Of a stretch of DNA of 37,523 nt, positions 7,733 to 16,122 are shown piece after piece; position 1 is the first letter of the stretch; each line of letters begins with the position of its first letter. The stretch lies in NCBI GenBank assembly GCA_020849325.1, contig JADLGL010000033.1:1-37523 (forward strand), read 5' to 3'. This DNA comes from Bauldia sp. Its GTDB lineage: Bacteria > Pseudomonadota > Alphaproteobacteria > Rhizobiales > Kaistiaceae. The notes beneath the pieces were generated by a model. The model saw only the letters and a program-made list of their open reading frames with translations, was not told the origin of the DNA and did no database searches. Made by a program: the position numbers and the translations under genes.

Positions 7733-8587
7733 ATGGCCCGTCTTCCCCGCGCGCTCGCGGCTGCTTCCGTGCTCGCCTTCGCGGTTCTTGCCCCGCTCCC
7801 CGCCGCGGCCCAGCTCAACGACGGCATCGCCGCCAACGAGCTCCTCGAGACCTGGCGGCGGCAGACCGGCAATGTCCTCCGCTTCTGCTACGACGAGGAC
7901 TCGTCGACGGCCGCGTTCGACCGCGCCGTGGGGGAGGAGATCGGCACCCGCATGCTCGTCGCCGCCGAGTTCGTCCCGATCCGCGGCGGCTACGGCATCG
8001 ACGGCCAGTACCTCCTCGAGGACCTGTTCGTGGCGCTGACCAATCAGTGCGACGCCGCGCTGGGCCTTGCGGTGTTCACCGGCTATCCCGTCGAGTTCAC
8101 CGTCACCGAGCCCTATGTCAGCATCGATTTCGTGCTGGGGGTGACCGACCCCGCCTATGGCCGGCTCCTCGACATTCCCGCCGGCGCGCGGCTCGGCACC
8201 CAGATCAGCACGCGCGGCGAGGTCGCCTTCATCGGCTTCAACAATGTCCGCCCCGAGGCGAGCCGCTGGCTCCGCCTGCCCTACGCCGACACCGACCTCA
8301 TGCTGTCGCGGCTCCTCGACGGCACGATCGTCGGGATGATCATGTACGGCCCCACCTTCCTGCAGATCGCGGCGGATCGTCCCGAAGCGGGCGCGGTCCG
8401 GCTCCTGCCGCTCGACCCGGTCCAGGGCGCGTTCGCCAATATCGGCGCCGTCCTCCTCGCGCGGAGCAGCTTCCTCCGCAGCGAGATGGACGCGGCCATC
8501 GCCTCGCTCATCGCGGACGGCTCCATCGCCCGGCTCCTCGTCTCGTCGGGCCTCGGCGACGTCCCGGCCACGCCGGGACCGCGATGA
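7733..8587 (+). CDS. XoxJ/MxaJ-like periplasmic solute-binding-fold protein (second copy)
   Basis: A 284-residue exported protein; the signal peptide ends PAAAQ (about residue 27). The XoxJ/MxaJ-type marks are Cys52 in LRFCYDEDSS and Cys106 in NQCDAALGL, corresponding to Cys62 and Cys114 of the protein at 3110. The second lobe includes RLLDGTIVGMIMYGP, a usual end of the family-3 binding fold. It is inferred to be an accessory or activation factor of the upstream dehydrogenase, since no transporter partner is present. The next gene starts 24 bases after its stop, so it links the dehydrogenase to the VWA module. Overall similarity to the first XoxJ-like protein is low, suggesting each is matched to its own dehydrogenase. 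Confidence 0.78.
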   Translation: MARLPRALAAASVLAFAVLAPLPAAAQLNDGIAANELLETWRRQTGNVLRFCYDEDSSTAAFDRAVGEEIGTRMLVAAEFVPIRGGYGIDGQYLLEDLFVALTNQCDAALGLAVFTGYPVEFTVTEPYVSIDFVLGVTDPAYGRLLDIPAGARLGTQISTRGEVAFIGFNNVRPEASRWLRLPYADTDLMLSRLLDGTIVGMIMYGPTFLQIAADRPEAGAVRLLPLDPVQGAFANIGAVLLARSSFLRSEMDAAIASLIADGSIARLLVSSGLGDVPATPGPR

Positions 8588-8610
8588 ACGTCTGACGCCG
8601 TGCCGCGGCG

Positions 8611-10176
8611 ATGATCGGAACGTCCGTCAGCGACACGTCCCCGGCGCGGCAGAAGCCGCTGCTGCGCGACGTTCTCGCCCGCCTCGACGGCGCCCGTCGC
8701 CGCGCGGTCCTTCGCGGGCTGGGCGAGTCGGTCGCGATGGCGATCGCGGCCGGCCTCGCGGCGTGGTGCCTCCTTCGCCTCGGCTTCGCGCTCGCATGGA
8801 CCCCCGTCAGCGCCACGACGCTGGCGCTCGCGGCCGGGGCGGTGGCGCTCGCCGCGCTCGCCATCGGTTTCGTCTCGGCGCTTGCGGAAAGCCCGTCGCG
8901 CCTCGCGCTCGCCCGCCGGGCCGACGCCGCCCTCGGCCTCCGCGAACGCATCAGCACGGCCGTCGAGGTCGCGGATGCCGTGCCGACGGTGGTCTCGGCC
9001 GCCCTCGTTGCCGACGCCGAACGCCGGGCCGGGGCCATCCGGCCGGCCGCGATCCTCCCTCGCCGCGGCTTCGCGCCTGTCGTGCCGATGGCGCTGCTCG
9101 CGGTCTTCGCGGCGGCGCTGCTCCTTGCGCCCCTCCCGCCGGCCTCGGCCCCCGATCGGGCGCTGCCGCCGAGCCTCCTCGTCGGTGCCACCGAAGCCGA
9201 AACCATCGCTGCCGAGCTCCGGACGCTGGCCGCCGAGATCGCCGCCGACGCGGCGGAGCGCGACGATCCCTTCCTCGCGGCGATCGCGACGGCGACCGCC
9301 GCGACCGCACAGAACCTCGCCGACGGCACGCCCGTCGAACGCGCGCCGCTCGCGGCCGAGCTCGCCCGTCTCGGCGAATACGCGGCCGCGGCCTACGGCG
9401 CGACCGGCGCTCCGTCCGGCCGTGCCGAGGCGCTGTCGCGGATTGCCGGCGCCACCGCCGCCGGCCGCGGGCCGACGGGCGCGGCCGCCGCCCCGCCGTC
9501 CGGGGGAGGACCCGACGCCGCGCCCGGCGCCGCGGGCGATCCGGCGGGGTCGACGGCTCCCGGCGCGGCCGGCGAGGCCGGTACGCCCGAGCGCCTTCGC
9601 CCGGAAGGCGCCGCCGGGCCGGACACGCCGTCGCCCGGAAACCTCGCGGCGCGGCCCGCTGCCGCGCCCGAGATCACCGGGACGGCCGTGCAGGAAATCT
9701 GCAACTTCGATGCGGGCGCCGACTGCGCGGCGGCCGGCGGCGACAATCCGTTCGGCCTCGAGCGCGGCAACGTCGACCTGCCGCCGGATCCGGGTGGCGC
9801 CACGCCGCCGAATGCCGCCGAAGGGCCGGCGATGGCGAACGGCCAGCTCGTCGGGCCCGCGGCGGATGCCGGTGCCGGCGAGGCGGTCTTCGCCGGGCAG
9901 GGCACGCGCCCCCTCGGCGACGTGCCGGTCGATGGTCCCGGCCCGCTGCCGGGCGGCGGGACGATGCTGCTGCGCGACCGCGGCACCGGGACCGGCGACC
10001 GCATCCGCATCGACATGCCGCCGCCGGCCGGCGGCGCAGCCGTGCTCGAGGCGGGTACGCCGCCCGCGGGCGATTGGCGCACGCTCCCCGAGGCGCCGGT
10101 GGCGCGGCCGCTGCTGCCTCCCGCCGAACGGGCCGTCGCGGCCCGCTACTTCGTCCGCCCGGCGGAGACCGAGTGA
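8611..10176 (+). CDS. Three-helix membrane protein with low-complexity domain, partner of VWA protein
   Basis: A 521-residue protein with membrane segments at about 41-63, 68-92 and 154-173. Between helices 2 and 3 is ARRADAALGLRERISTAVEV, a motif I associate with membrane proteins encoded beside MoxR/VWA operons. A helical Ala/Glu-rich segment (about 185-265) follows, then a Gly/Ala/Pro-rich, probably disordered region (about 270-500) ending YFVRPAETE. The start has a poor ribosome binding site, so translation may be coupled to the upstream gene. Its stop overlaps the next start by 4 bases (GTGA), so it probably works with the VWA protein. I do not recognise a precise family and assign no function; a structural part of a VWA-based maturation complex is the likeliest reading. 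Confidence 0.7.
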   Translation: MIGTSVSDTSPARQKPLLRDVLARLDGARRRAVLRGLGESVAMAIAAGLAAWCLLRLGFALAWTPVSATTLALAAGAVALAALAIGFVSALAESPSRLALARRADAALGLRERISTAVEVADAVPTVVSAALVADAERRAGAIRPAAILPRRGFAPVVPMALLAVFAAALLLAPLPPASAPDRALPPSLLVGATEAETIAAELRTLAAEIAADAAERDDPFLAAIATATAATAQNLADGTPVERAPLAAELARLGEYAAAAYGATGAPSGRAEALSRIAGATAAGRGPTGAAAAPPSGGGPDAAPGAAGDPAGSTAPGAAGEAGTPERLRPEGAAGPDTPSPGNLAARPAAAPEITGTAVQEICNFDAGADCAAAGGDNPFGLERGNVDLPPDPGGATPPNAAEGPAMANGQLVGPAADAGAGEAVFAGQGTRPLGDVPVDGPGPLPGGGTMLLRDRGTGTGDRIRIDMPPPAGGAAVLEAGTPPAGDWRTLPEAPVARPLLPPAERAVAARYFVRPAETE

Positions 10177-13100
10177 CGTTCCTCGCGCCCCTCTGGCTTC
10201 TCGCGGCGGCTGTCGGCGGGATCGTCCTCCTCCTCCATGCGACGCGGCGGCGGGAGGTTGCCGTCCCGAGCCTCCAGCTCTGGCGCCGCCTCGACGCCGG
10301 CAGTGCGAGGCGAAAGGTCCGCCGCCGTCCGCCACTGACACCGTCGCTCCTCCTGCAACTCCTCGCCGTCCTCCTCGCCGCGCTCGCGCTCGCCCAGCCG
10401 CGCATCGGTAGCCCGGCGCCGCGCGAAATCGTCTTCGTCATCGACGGCTCGGGCAGCATGCGGACGGCCGACGCCTCCGGCACCACCCGCTTCGCCGCGG
10501 CGCGGGCCGATCTCGTCGCTGCCATCAGCGGCATCGGCGCCGACGGTGACGTGCGCGTTTCCGTCGTGCGGGCCGGCGCGGACCCCGTGCTCGTGGCCGC
10601 GCGACAGACGCGGCCCGCGGGCCTCGTCCCGCTGGTCGAGGCGCTGCGGCCCGGCGACGACGCCGTCGACTGGCCGGCGACGTTTGCCGCCCTCGCGCCG
10701 CTCCTCCCGGCCGACGGAGCGGCGCGCGTGGTCGTCCTGACCGACGACGGCGCTGCCGCCGGCGCTGCGGTGCCGCAGACCGGGGCGACGGTCGAGATCG
10801 TCCGCCATGGCGATCCCGCGACGCCGGACGTGGCGCTCGCAGCCCGGCTCGTGGCGATCGACCCCGCCGCCGGCCGGTGGCGCGTCGAGGGCACGGTCAC
10901 CGCCTCGGGCGGTGCTGCGGTGCCGGCGGAGGTGGCCGTCGCCCTCGCGCCGGGTGCAGTCGGCGGTCTCCTCGACTGGCAGCCGATCGCCGTCCGCGCC
11001 CCGCGGGCTTCGGCGGACGGGGAGGCGTCGCCCCTCGTTGCGCCCTTCGGCGGCGAACTGAACCTCCCCGGCGCCGGCCGGCTGCGGCTGTCCCTGGCCG
11101 CCGATGCCGCCCCGCACGACGACGCCGTGTTCTTCACCGTCCTCGGATCGCCGCAGGCGCTACGGGTCGTCTTCGTCGGGCCGCCCGACCGGAACCTCGT
11201 CCGCGCCCTCGAATCCGTCGGGCCGGTGACGGTCCAGACGGCCGAACGCGTCCCCGACGACCTGACGGGCATCGACCTCGTGGTCGTCACCACCGCGATC
11301 GACGAACGTCCGGCCACCAACGTCCTGTGGCTGGCAGGCGGGAGGATCGCGGGGGAGTCCGTTCCCGTGCCTCTCGCCGCGTCCGACCCGACGGCCTGGA
11401 ACGCGTCCCATCCGCTCTCCCGGAACGTCGACTGGGCGACCCTCGAGGGCCCGCCCGCGCTCGGCGTCGAAACCCTGCCCGGCGCTGAAATCATTCTGGC
11501 GGCCGGCGACGCCCCGCTCGTCCAGGCGCGCACGACCGCGGCCGGTCGCGAGGTTCGCCTCGCGCTCGACCTCGCGGCGCCCGGCTTCGCCGACACGCCT
11601 GCCTTTCCGGTCTTCGTCGCCAATCTCGTGGCCTGGCTCGGCCCGGATTTCGGCCGCGCGACCGGCAGTCAGTGCACCGCCGGCATGCCGTGCCCGCTCG
11701 CGGCGCGCGACCTCGCGGCGCAGGTCGTCGCCCCCGACGGGAGCATCGCCTGGCGCGGCGCCGCCGGCCGGGGCCCGCTCCCACGCGGCTTCGACGCCGC
11801 GTTCGTGCCGATGGCGGCGGGCTTCTACACCGCAACCCGTGCCGACGGCACCGTGTCGGCCATCGCCGTCAACGCCGCCGCCGACGGCAATGCCGTGACC
11901 GGGCCGGCAGGCGGAACGCTTCCCGCCGCCCCGATCCATCTCGCGCCCTGGCTCGCCGCGGCCGCCTTCATTGCTCTCCTCGCCGAGGCGCTCATTGCCG
12001 GACGCGGCGCCGAGCAGTTCCTACGCCGCGCCGCGATCCGGCGCGGCGCGCCCGGAGCGGGGCGCCGGCGCGCGATCGTCGCGCTCCGCGGAGCGACGCT
12101 CGCGGCCATCCTCGCCGCCGTCCTCGCCGCGCCGCTGCCGGCCCGCGAGCCGGCCGAAGCGGTGTTCGCCGTCACGGCGGCGGCCGGGGGAGGCGCGACC
12201 ACTGCCGCCGCGGCGTTCGCGGACGAAGCCGCGCGCCTTGCGGCGGATGGCCGGGTCGACGTGATCCCGGCGGCAACCGGCGACGGCGGCCGCGGCGTCG
12301 ACATCGAAAGCGCGATCCGGCTCGCGGCGGCGATGCTCCCGGCGGATCGCGCCGGCCGCATCGTCGTCGCCGCCGACGGCAACGAAACGGCGGGGGCGGT
12401 CGGAGCGGCCGTGCCGGAACTCCTCGCCCGGAGCCTGCCGCTGGATTTCGAGCCGCTGGCCGCGATGCCGCCGGGCGAGGTGCTGGTGGCGCGCGTCGAA
12501 GCCGGCCGCAACGTCCGCGCCGGCGATTCGGTGCCGCTCACGGCGCTGATCTACGCCGCATCGCCGGGGCCGGCGGCGTTGGACATCGTGCGGGACGGCA
12601 TCGCCGTCGCCACCCGGACGGTGGCCCTCGACGCCGGCTGGAACCGCGTCGACACGGTCGTCCCCGAGGTGGAGGGGCGGACGCTCGTCGAGGTGGCGAT
12701 TTCGGCTCCCGGCGACGCCGAGCCGGGCAACAACCGCGATGGCGCCGTGATCGCCCCCCGGGCCGCGCCGCGCGTCCTCGTCGTTTCGCCCGACCGGGAG
12801 TGGGGCGCGTTCTTCGCCTCGGCCATCGACGCCCAGGGCATCGCGTCCGAGGTCATCCCGCCCGACCGTGCGCCGCGCGATCTCGCCGGCTGGCTCGCCT
12901 TCGACGTGGTCGTCCTCATGAACGTCCCCGCCCTCGCACTCACCACCGCGCAGCAGGAACTGCTCGACGATGCCGCGGGCGTCCACGGTCGCGGCCTCGT
13001 CATCCTCGGCGGCGAGAACGCTTTTGGCCCCGGCGGCTACTATGCGACCCCGCTCGAGCGGCTCTCGCCGCTGTCGAGCCGCGTGCCGCAGGAGGCGCCG

Positions 13101-14492
13101 CGTGCGGCGATCGTCTTCGTGCTCGACCGCTCCGGCAGCATGCAGGCGCCGGTCGACGACGTGACGCGCCTCGACATCGCGCGGGGCGCGACGCTCGGCG
13201 CGGTGGCGCTTCTCCCCGCGGAGAGCGAGGTCGGGATCGTCGCCTTCGATTCCGAAGCCCGCGTCGTCGTGCCGATGCAGTCCGCGGCGGACGGGGCGGC
13301 GGTCGCCGCGGCCCTCGCGCCCCTCGCGCCCGGCGGCGGGACGGAGCTCTTCCCGGCGATCAGCGAGGCTTTCGGCCTCCTCCGCGATTCGACGGCCGAG
13401 ACCAGGCACATCGTGGTCATCACCGACGGCCTCGTCGAACCGGTCGACTTCACCGGCCTCATCGACGAGATCGTGGCGGCCGGCATCACCGTGTCGACGG
13501 TCGCCGTCGGAACCTCCGCCATCACCGACAAGCTCGAACGCATCGCCGCCGACGGTGGCGGCGCCTACCACGCCACCGCCGACTTCAAGGCGCTTCCGGG
13601 CATCCTTGCCGAAGAGGCGATGTTCCTTGCCACCTCGCCGGTGATGGTCGGGTCGCGCCCGGTCGCCGCCGTCGACTGGCGCGCCGATTTCATCGGCAAT
13701 CTTCCGCCCGACTTTCCCCCCGTCGAAGCCGTGATCGCGACGACAGCCAAACCGGGCGCCGAACTCCACCTCGCCACGGTTGACGATTCCGGTGCGCCGC
13801 TGCCCCTCCTCGCCTCGTGGCGCTACGGCATCGGCCGCGTTCTCGCCTTCGCCACGCACGGCGCCGGCCCCGGCACGCTGCGATGGCTCGACGCGCCGCA
13901 ATACGCGCTGCTGTGGGCCCAGGCCGTCCGCGCCTTCCTGCCGGGCATTGCCGGGCCGGGGCTCCACGTCTTCCTCGACCGCGACGGCGACGTCGTCCGC
14001 ATCGCCGCCCAGCTCGTGGGCGATGACGGGCAGCCGGAGGACGGGGCGAAGCTCGTGGCGGACATCGGCGAAGCGGCGCCGCTGCCGCTCGTCCCCGCCG
14101 GCGACGGTCGCCATCTCGGCGTCTTCGCCGCAACCGAGGGCACCCACGCGGTCAGCATCACGGGGGACGGCGTGGCTGCGGTCGCCGCGATCCACGTCGG
14201 CTATCCCGCGGCGCTCGATTTCACGCGCGCCGGTCCCGGCGACCTCGGCGCCGCTTCCACCCTCAGCGGCGGGGAAAGGGTCGACGCGATCGCCGCCCTG
14301 CACACGGGAGACGCCTGGCGCCTCCGACCGTCCTGGCGGCCCTGGCTCCTCCTCGCGCTCGCGCTTCTCGTCGGCGATCTCGCGCTGCGGCAGGCCGGAT
14401 GGCCCCTTCGCCGCCGGTCGCGCCTCGCCGGAGAACCGGTAGCCGAACCCGGCCCGGAGATCCCCGGCCTCCGCCGTGCCCTCCGTCCGTGA
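10173..14492 (+). CDS. Giant BatA-like double von Willebrand A membrane protein
   Basis: A 1439-residue protein starting at GTG, overlapping the previous stop. Residues 1-66 match the BatA-type N-terminus: two helices around VPSLQLWRRL. VWA domain 1 has the metal-ion site D91-G-S93-G-S95. A helix at about 591-611 closes this BatA-like half. A second half begins with a helix near 635-655, then a glutamine-amidotransferase-like domain (about 866-970, with GLVILGGENAFGPGGYY), VWA domain 2 with D985-R-S987-G-S989, a beta-rich C-terminal part and a last helix at about 1386-1405. In other bacteria these halves are usually two genes of about 600-850 codons; here they are one uninterrupted frame. VWA proteins of this kind work with MoxR ATPases in metal insertion or folding, as MxaC and MxaL do for methanol dehydrogenase. 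Its place behind a PQQ dehydrogenase suggests that role, by inference. No MoxR gene is in the window. Confidence 0.85.
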   Translation: MTFLAPLWLLAAAVGGIVLLLHATRRREVAVPSLQLWRRLDAGSARRKVRRRPPLTPSLLLQLLAVLLAALALAQPRIGSPAPREIVFVIDGSGSMRTADASGTTRFAAARADLVAAISGIGADGDVRVSVVRAGADPVLVAARQTRPAGLVPLVEALRPGDDAVDWPATFAALAPLLPADGAARVVVLTDDGAAAGAAVPQTGATVEIVRHGDPATPDVALAARLVAIDPAAGRWRVEGTVTASGGAAVPAEVAVALAPGAVGGLLDWQPIAVRAPRASADGEASPLVAPFGGELNLPGAGRLRLSLAADAAPHDDAVFFTVLGSPQALRVVFVGPPDRNLVRALESVGPVTVQTAERVPDDLTGIDLVVVTTAIDERPATNVLWLAGGRIAGESVPVPLAASDPTAWNASHPLSRNVDWATLEGPPALGVETLPGAEIILAAGDAPLVQARTTAAGREVRLALDLAAPGFADTPAFPVFVANLVAWLGPDFGRATGSQCTAGMPCPLAARDLAAQVVAPDGSIAWRGAAGRGPLPRGFDAAFVPMAAGFYTATRADGTVSAIAVNAAADGNAVTGPAGGTLPAAPIHLAPWLAAAAFIALLAEALIAGRGAEQFLRRAAIRRGAPGAGRRRAIVALRGATLAAILAAVLAAPLPAREPAEAVFAVTAAAGGGATTAAAAFADEAARLAADGRVDVIPAATGDGGRGVDIESAIRLAAAMLPADRAGRIVVAADGNETAGAVGAAVPELLARSLPLDFEPLAAMPPGEVLVARVEAGRNVRAGDSVPLTALIYAASPGPAALDIVRDGIAVATRTVALDAGWNRVDTVVPEVEGRTLVEVAISAPGDAEPGNNRDGAVIAPRAAPRVLVVSPDREWGAFFASAIDAQGIASEVIPPDRAPRDLAGWLAFDVVVLMNVPALALTTAQQELLDDAAGVHGRGLVILGGENAFGPGGYYATPLERLSPLSSRVPQEAPRAAIVFVLDRSGSMQAPVDDVTRLDIARGATLGAVALLPAESEVGIVAFDSEARVVVPMQSAADGAAVAAALAPLAPGGGTELFPAISEAFGLLRDSTAETRHIVVITDGLVEPVDFTGLIDEIVAAGITVSTVAVGTSAITDKLERIAADGGGAYHATADFKALPGILAEEAMFLATSPVMVGSRPVAAVDWRADFIGNLPPDFPPVEAVIATTAKPGAELHLATVDDSGAPLPLLASWRYGIGRVLAFATHGAGPGTLRWLDAPQYALLWAQAVRAFLPGIAGPGLHVFLDRDGDVVRIAAQLVGDDGQPEDGAKLVADIGEAAPLPLVPAGDGRHLGVFAATEGTHAVSITGDGVAAVAAIHVGYPAALDFTRAGPGDLGAASTLSGGERVDAIAALHTGDAWRLRPSWRPWLLLALALLVGDLALRQAGWPLRRRSRLAGEPVAEPGPEIPGLRRALRP

Positions 14493-14499
14493 CGTTTCG

Positions 14500-14518
14500 G
14501 CCGGACCAGTGGTCCGGC
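14500..14518 (+). terminator. Hairpin after the VWA gene
   Basis: An 8-bp stem GCCGGACC/GGTCCGGC with a 3-base centre lies 8 bases after the VWA stop and ends where the interspersed repeat begins. No T tract. It probably ends the dehydrogenase-VWA operon. Confidence 0.5.
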
Positions 14519-14792
14519 GCATTCGGAAGATACGTGTTGGCGTCGCCCGACTTCTGCGCTGGTCTTTGTTCCCCTCGCCCCGTTCGGGGAGAGGGGTTCT
14601 GAGCTTTGCGAACCGAACGTTCCCCCGGACTTGATCCGGGGGAAGAAGGGCGAGGGGGGCGCCGCCCCGCAGAAACTCACGACCCGGGCCCCCTCACCCT
14701 TCTCGCGAGGTTCGGCTTCGCCTCACCAGGCTGCGAAGACCTCTCCCCGATCGGGGAGAGGCGAAGAGAGCGGTCGCTCCGGGAACGATCCC
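14519..14792. repeat. Interspersed palindromic repeat, two units head to head
   Basis: The whole gap between the VWA gene and the convergent CHRD-like gene is repeat. The left unit begins GCGCATTCGGAAGAT and holds the palindrome CCCCTCGCCCCGTTCGGGGA near 14573; the right unit holds CCTCTCCCCGATCGGGGAG near 14744 and ends with GGAACGATCCCATTACGG. Read on the minus strand, the left unit matches the element at 36.1 kb and the right unit matches the one at 17.5 kb. The right unit runs up to the stop codon of the CHRD-like gene. Confidence 0.7.
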
Positions 14793-14793
14793 A

Positions 14794-15363
14794 TTACGGA
14801 TTGGCCGGCGGGGTCATCGGCGTGGCCGGCGTCATCGGCGCCGCGCCGCCGGTGGCGGCCGTGGTGAGGTCGAGGAAGCACGCTCCGGCCACGATCTGGG
14901 CGAAGACGCCGTCTTCGAGATCGGCCGTCTGCCCTTCGAACGGGCTGGTCAGCGTGCCGCCTTCCTCGAGGAGGTTCAGGACCTCGACGAGGCCGGCGGC
15001 GTCGGCCGGCATCCCGGCCGGGGCCTCGGCGCCGGCGCCGACGATGGCTCCCGTCAGCGCGACGGTCGGGGCGGCGGCGTCGGCTGCCGGCGGAGCCGCG
15101 CCTTCAGCCGGCGGGCACATGATGGCGGCGCCCGTCGGCTCGGCGCCCGTGAACTCGATGTGCCAGCGGATCGAATTGTTCTGTTCGTCGACGAGGAACC
15201 AGCCGGTGCCTTCGCCGGAGCCGGCGAGCATGGCGGTATGGGTCGCGGTATCGGCCGTCACCTGCGCGTCGGTCGCCGGAGCGGGCGCCTGGGCAAGCGC
15301 GGCCACCGAGGTGCCGATCAGAAGAAGAGCGGCGGTGCCGTAGCTGATGTTCTGCCTGGTCAT
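14794..15363 (-). CDS. Exported CHRD-like protein
   Basis: A 189-residue protein with a signal peptide (about 1-25, ending ALAQ). The mature part has GSGEGTGWFLVDEQNNSIRWHI-type strands, an Ala/Pro-rich insert and a second strand set PTVALTGAIVGAG; this pattern (short strands around a diad, small exported protein) resembles the CHRD domain found in exported bacterial proteins of unknown role. The C-terminal GVFAQIVAGACFLDL fits the end of that fold, and the tail is Thr/Pro/Ala-rich. The ATG follows GAGAGGA by about 6 bases. It is alone on this strand, with a repeat element at its 3' end. Function unknown; the CHRD assignment is by eye. Confidence 0.6.
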   Translation of the reverse strand: MTRQNISYGTAALLLIGTSVAALAQAPAPATDAQVTADTATHTAMLAGSGEGTGWFLVDEQNNSIRWHIEFTGAEPTGAAIMCPPAEGAAPPAADAAAPTVALTGAIVGAGAEAPAGMPADAAGLVEVLNLLEEGGTLTSPFEGQTADLEDGVFAQIVAGACFLDLTTAATGGAAPMTPATPMTPPANP

Positions 15364-15680
15364 GTCGAATCCTCTCGCTGGACGGCCTCTGCCGTCGAAG
15401 GAAGAACCTCCCCGGCGGGAAGGTCGGATACGTCCGGCGCGAGGACAGGCGAGATCATCCCGGCCGCCACAACTGGCAGCGGCCTCCGATCGTCATTGCT
15501 GTCTGGTATTTGTGGGCGCCGAACTGCGCACCCCAACAATGTTTCCATTCCAAACGCAGTTCCGCGGCGCTTCCGTTCGTACGATTTCCGGCGGCGAGTT
15601 CCATCGCGGGCGCTCTCTCGAAGCGAGAAGCAGGCGCCCTGTCGGGCGACTGCTTCAGCAACGCCGTCGAACTGCGGAAA
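15364..15680. other. Intergenic region, no gene seen
   Basis: This 317-base gap between two leftward genes has slightly lower GC and no frame with a recognisable product. Read leftwards it contains GGAAC - 17 - CATT (15563 down to 15538), one base off the alphaproteobacterial EcfG stress-promoter consensus, which could serve the CHRD-like gene; too weak to call. Confidence 0.3.
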
Positions 15681-15902
15681 TCAGCCGGTTCGGCGCATCG
15701 TGCCCGGCCAGAATCGATCCCCGCTGGCGGCAAGGGCGGCCGGCGCGGGCTGCATCGCCCCGCCGGCAATCACCCCGTCTTCGAGTTCCATCGCGGCCTG
15801 GAGCCAGTAGTCGAGGTCGCGGCCGTCCTGGCGGCCGTTGACCTCCCACAGCCGGTAGGCCCGGAGGCGGATCTCCTCGTCGGTCGGAACGGTCGTCGGC
15901 AT
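15681..15902 (-). CDS. DUF2934 small protein
   Basis: A 73-residue soluble protein. EEIRLRAYRLWEVNGRQDG followed by DLDYWLQAAMELE matches the DUF2934 pattern (a helix with AYxxWExxGRPxG, then WxxAxxEL), common in rhizobial genomes and of unknown function. The start ATG at 15902 is fixed by GGGAGG 6 bases upstream and by the conserved domain beginning a few residues later. The tail after residue 40 is Ala-rich and not conserved as far as I can judge. Confidence 0.75.
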   Translation of the reverse strand: MPTTVPTDEEIRLRAYRLWEVNGRQDGRDLDYWLQAAMELEDGVIAGGAMQPAPAALAASGDRFWPGTMRRTG

Positions 15903-16122
15903 TGTGGCCTCCCTTGGTCCATGCGGTGGCTCAACCATGGCGACGGAGACCGGGTTCCCGCGCCGGGGTCGAGCGTTCGGAAGCGCTCCCTCCGCAGCCC
16001 CGGATCACCGCGACGGTCGGAATTCCGCGGCCGGTTACGGTTTGAAAGGAGAGCGCGCTGCATGGTGCCGCGAGCGGCCGCGTCTGGGGCGTGCCGCCCC
16101 GCCATGTCCGCAGGAGCCATTC

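Noticed and set aside
8763-10172. Upstream extension of the VWA frame (would make a 1909-residue protein)
   Set aside because: The extension overlaps the membrane-protein gene in another frame and is Arg-rich with no domain; the BatA-like N-terminus begins exactly at GTG 10173.
8281-10341. Long open frames on the minus strand opposite the membrane/VWA genes
   Set aside because: Shadow frames in GC-rich coding DNA; Arg/Gly-rich translations without domains.
14574-14780. tRNA or structured RNA gene in the repeat region
   Set aside because: The folds are explained by the interspersed palindromic repeat; no cloverleaf or conserved tRNA arms.
15538-15563. EcfG-type stress promoter reading leftwards (GGAAC-17-CATT)
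   Set aside because: One mismatch to the -10 consensus, 175 bases from the gene, and no supporting neighbour; such matches arise by chance.
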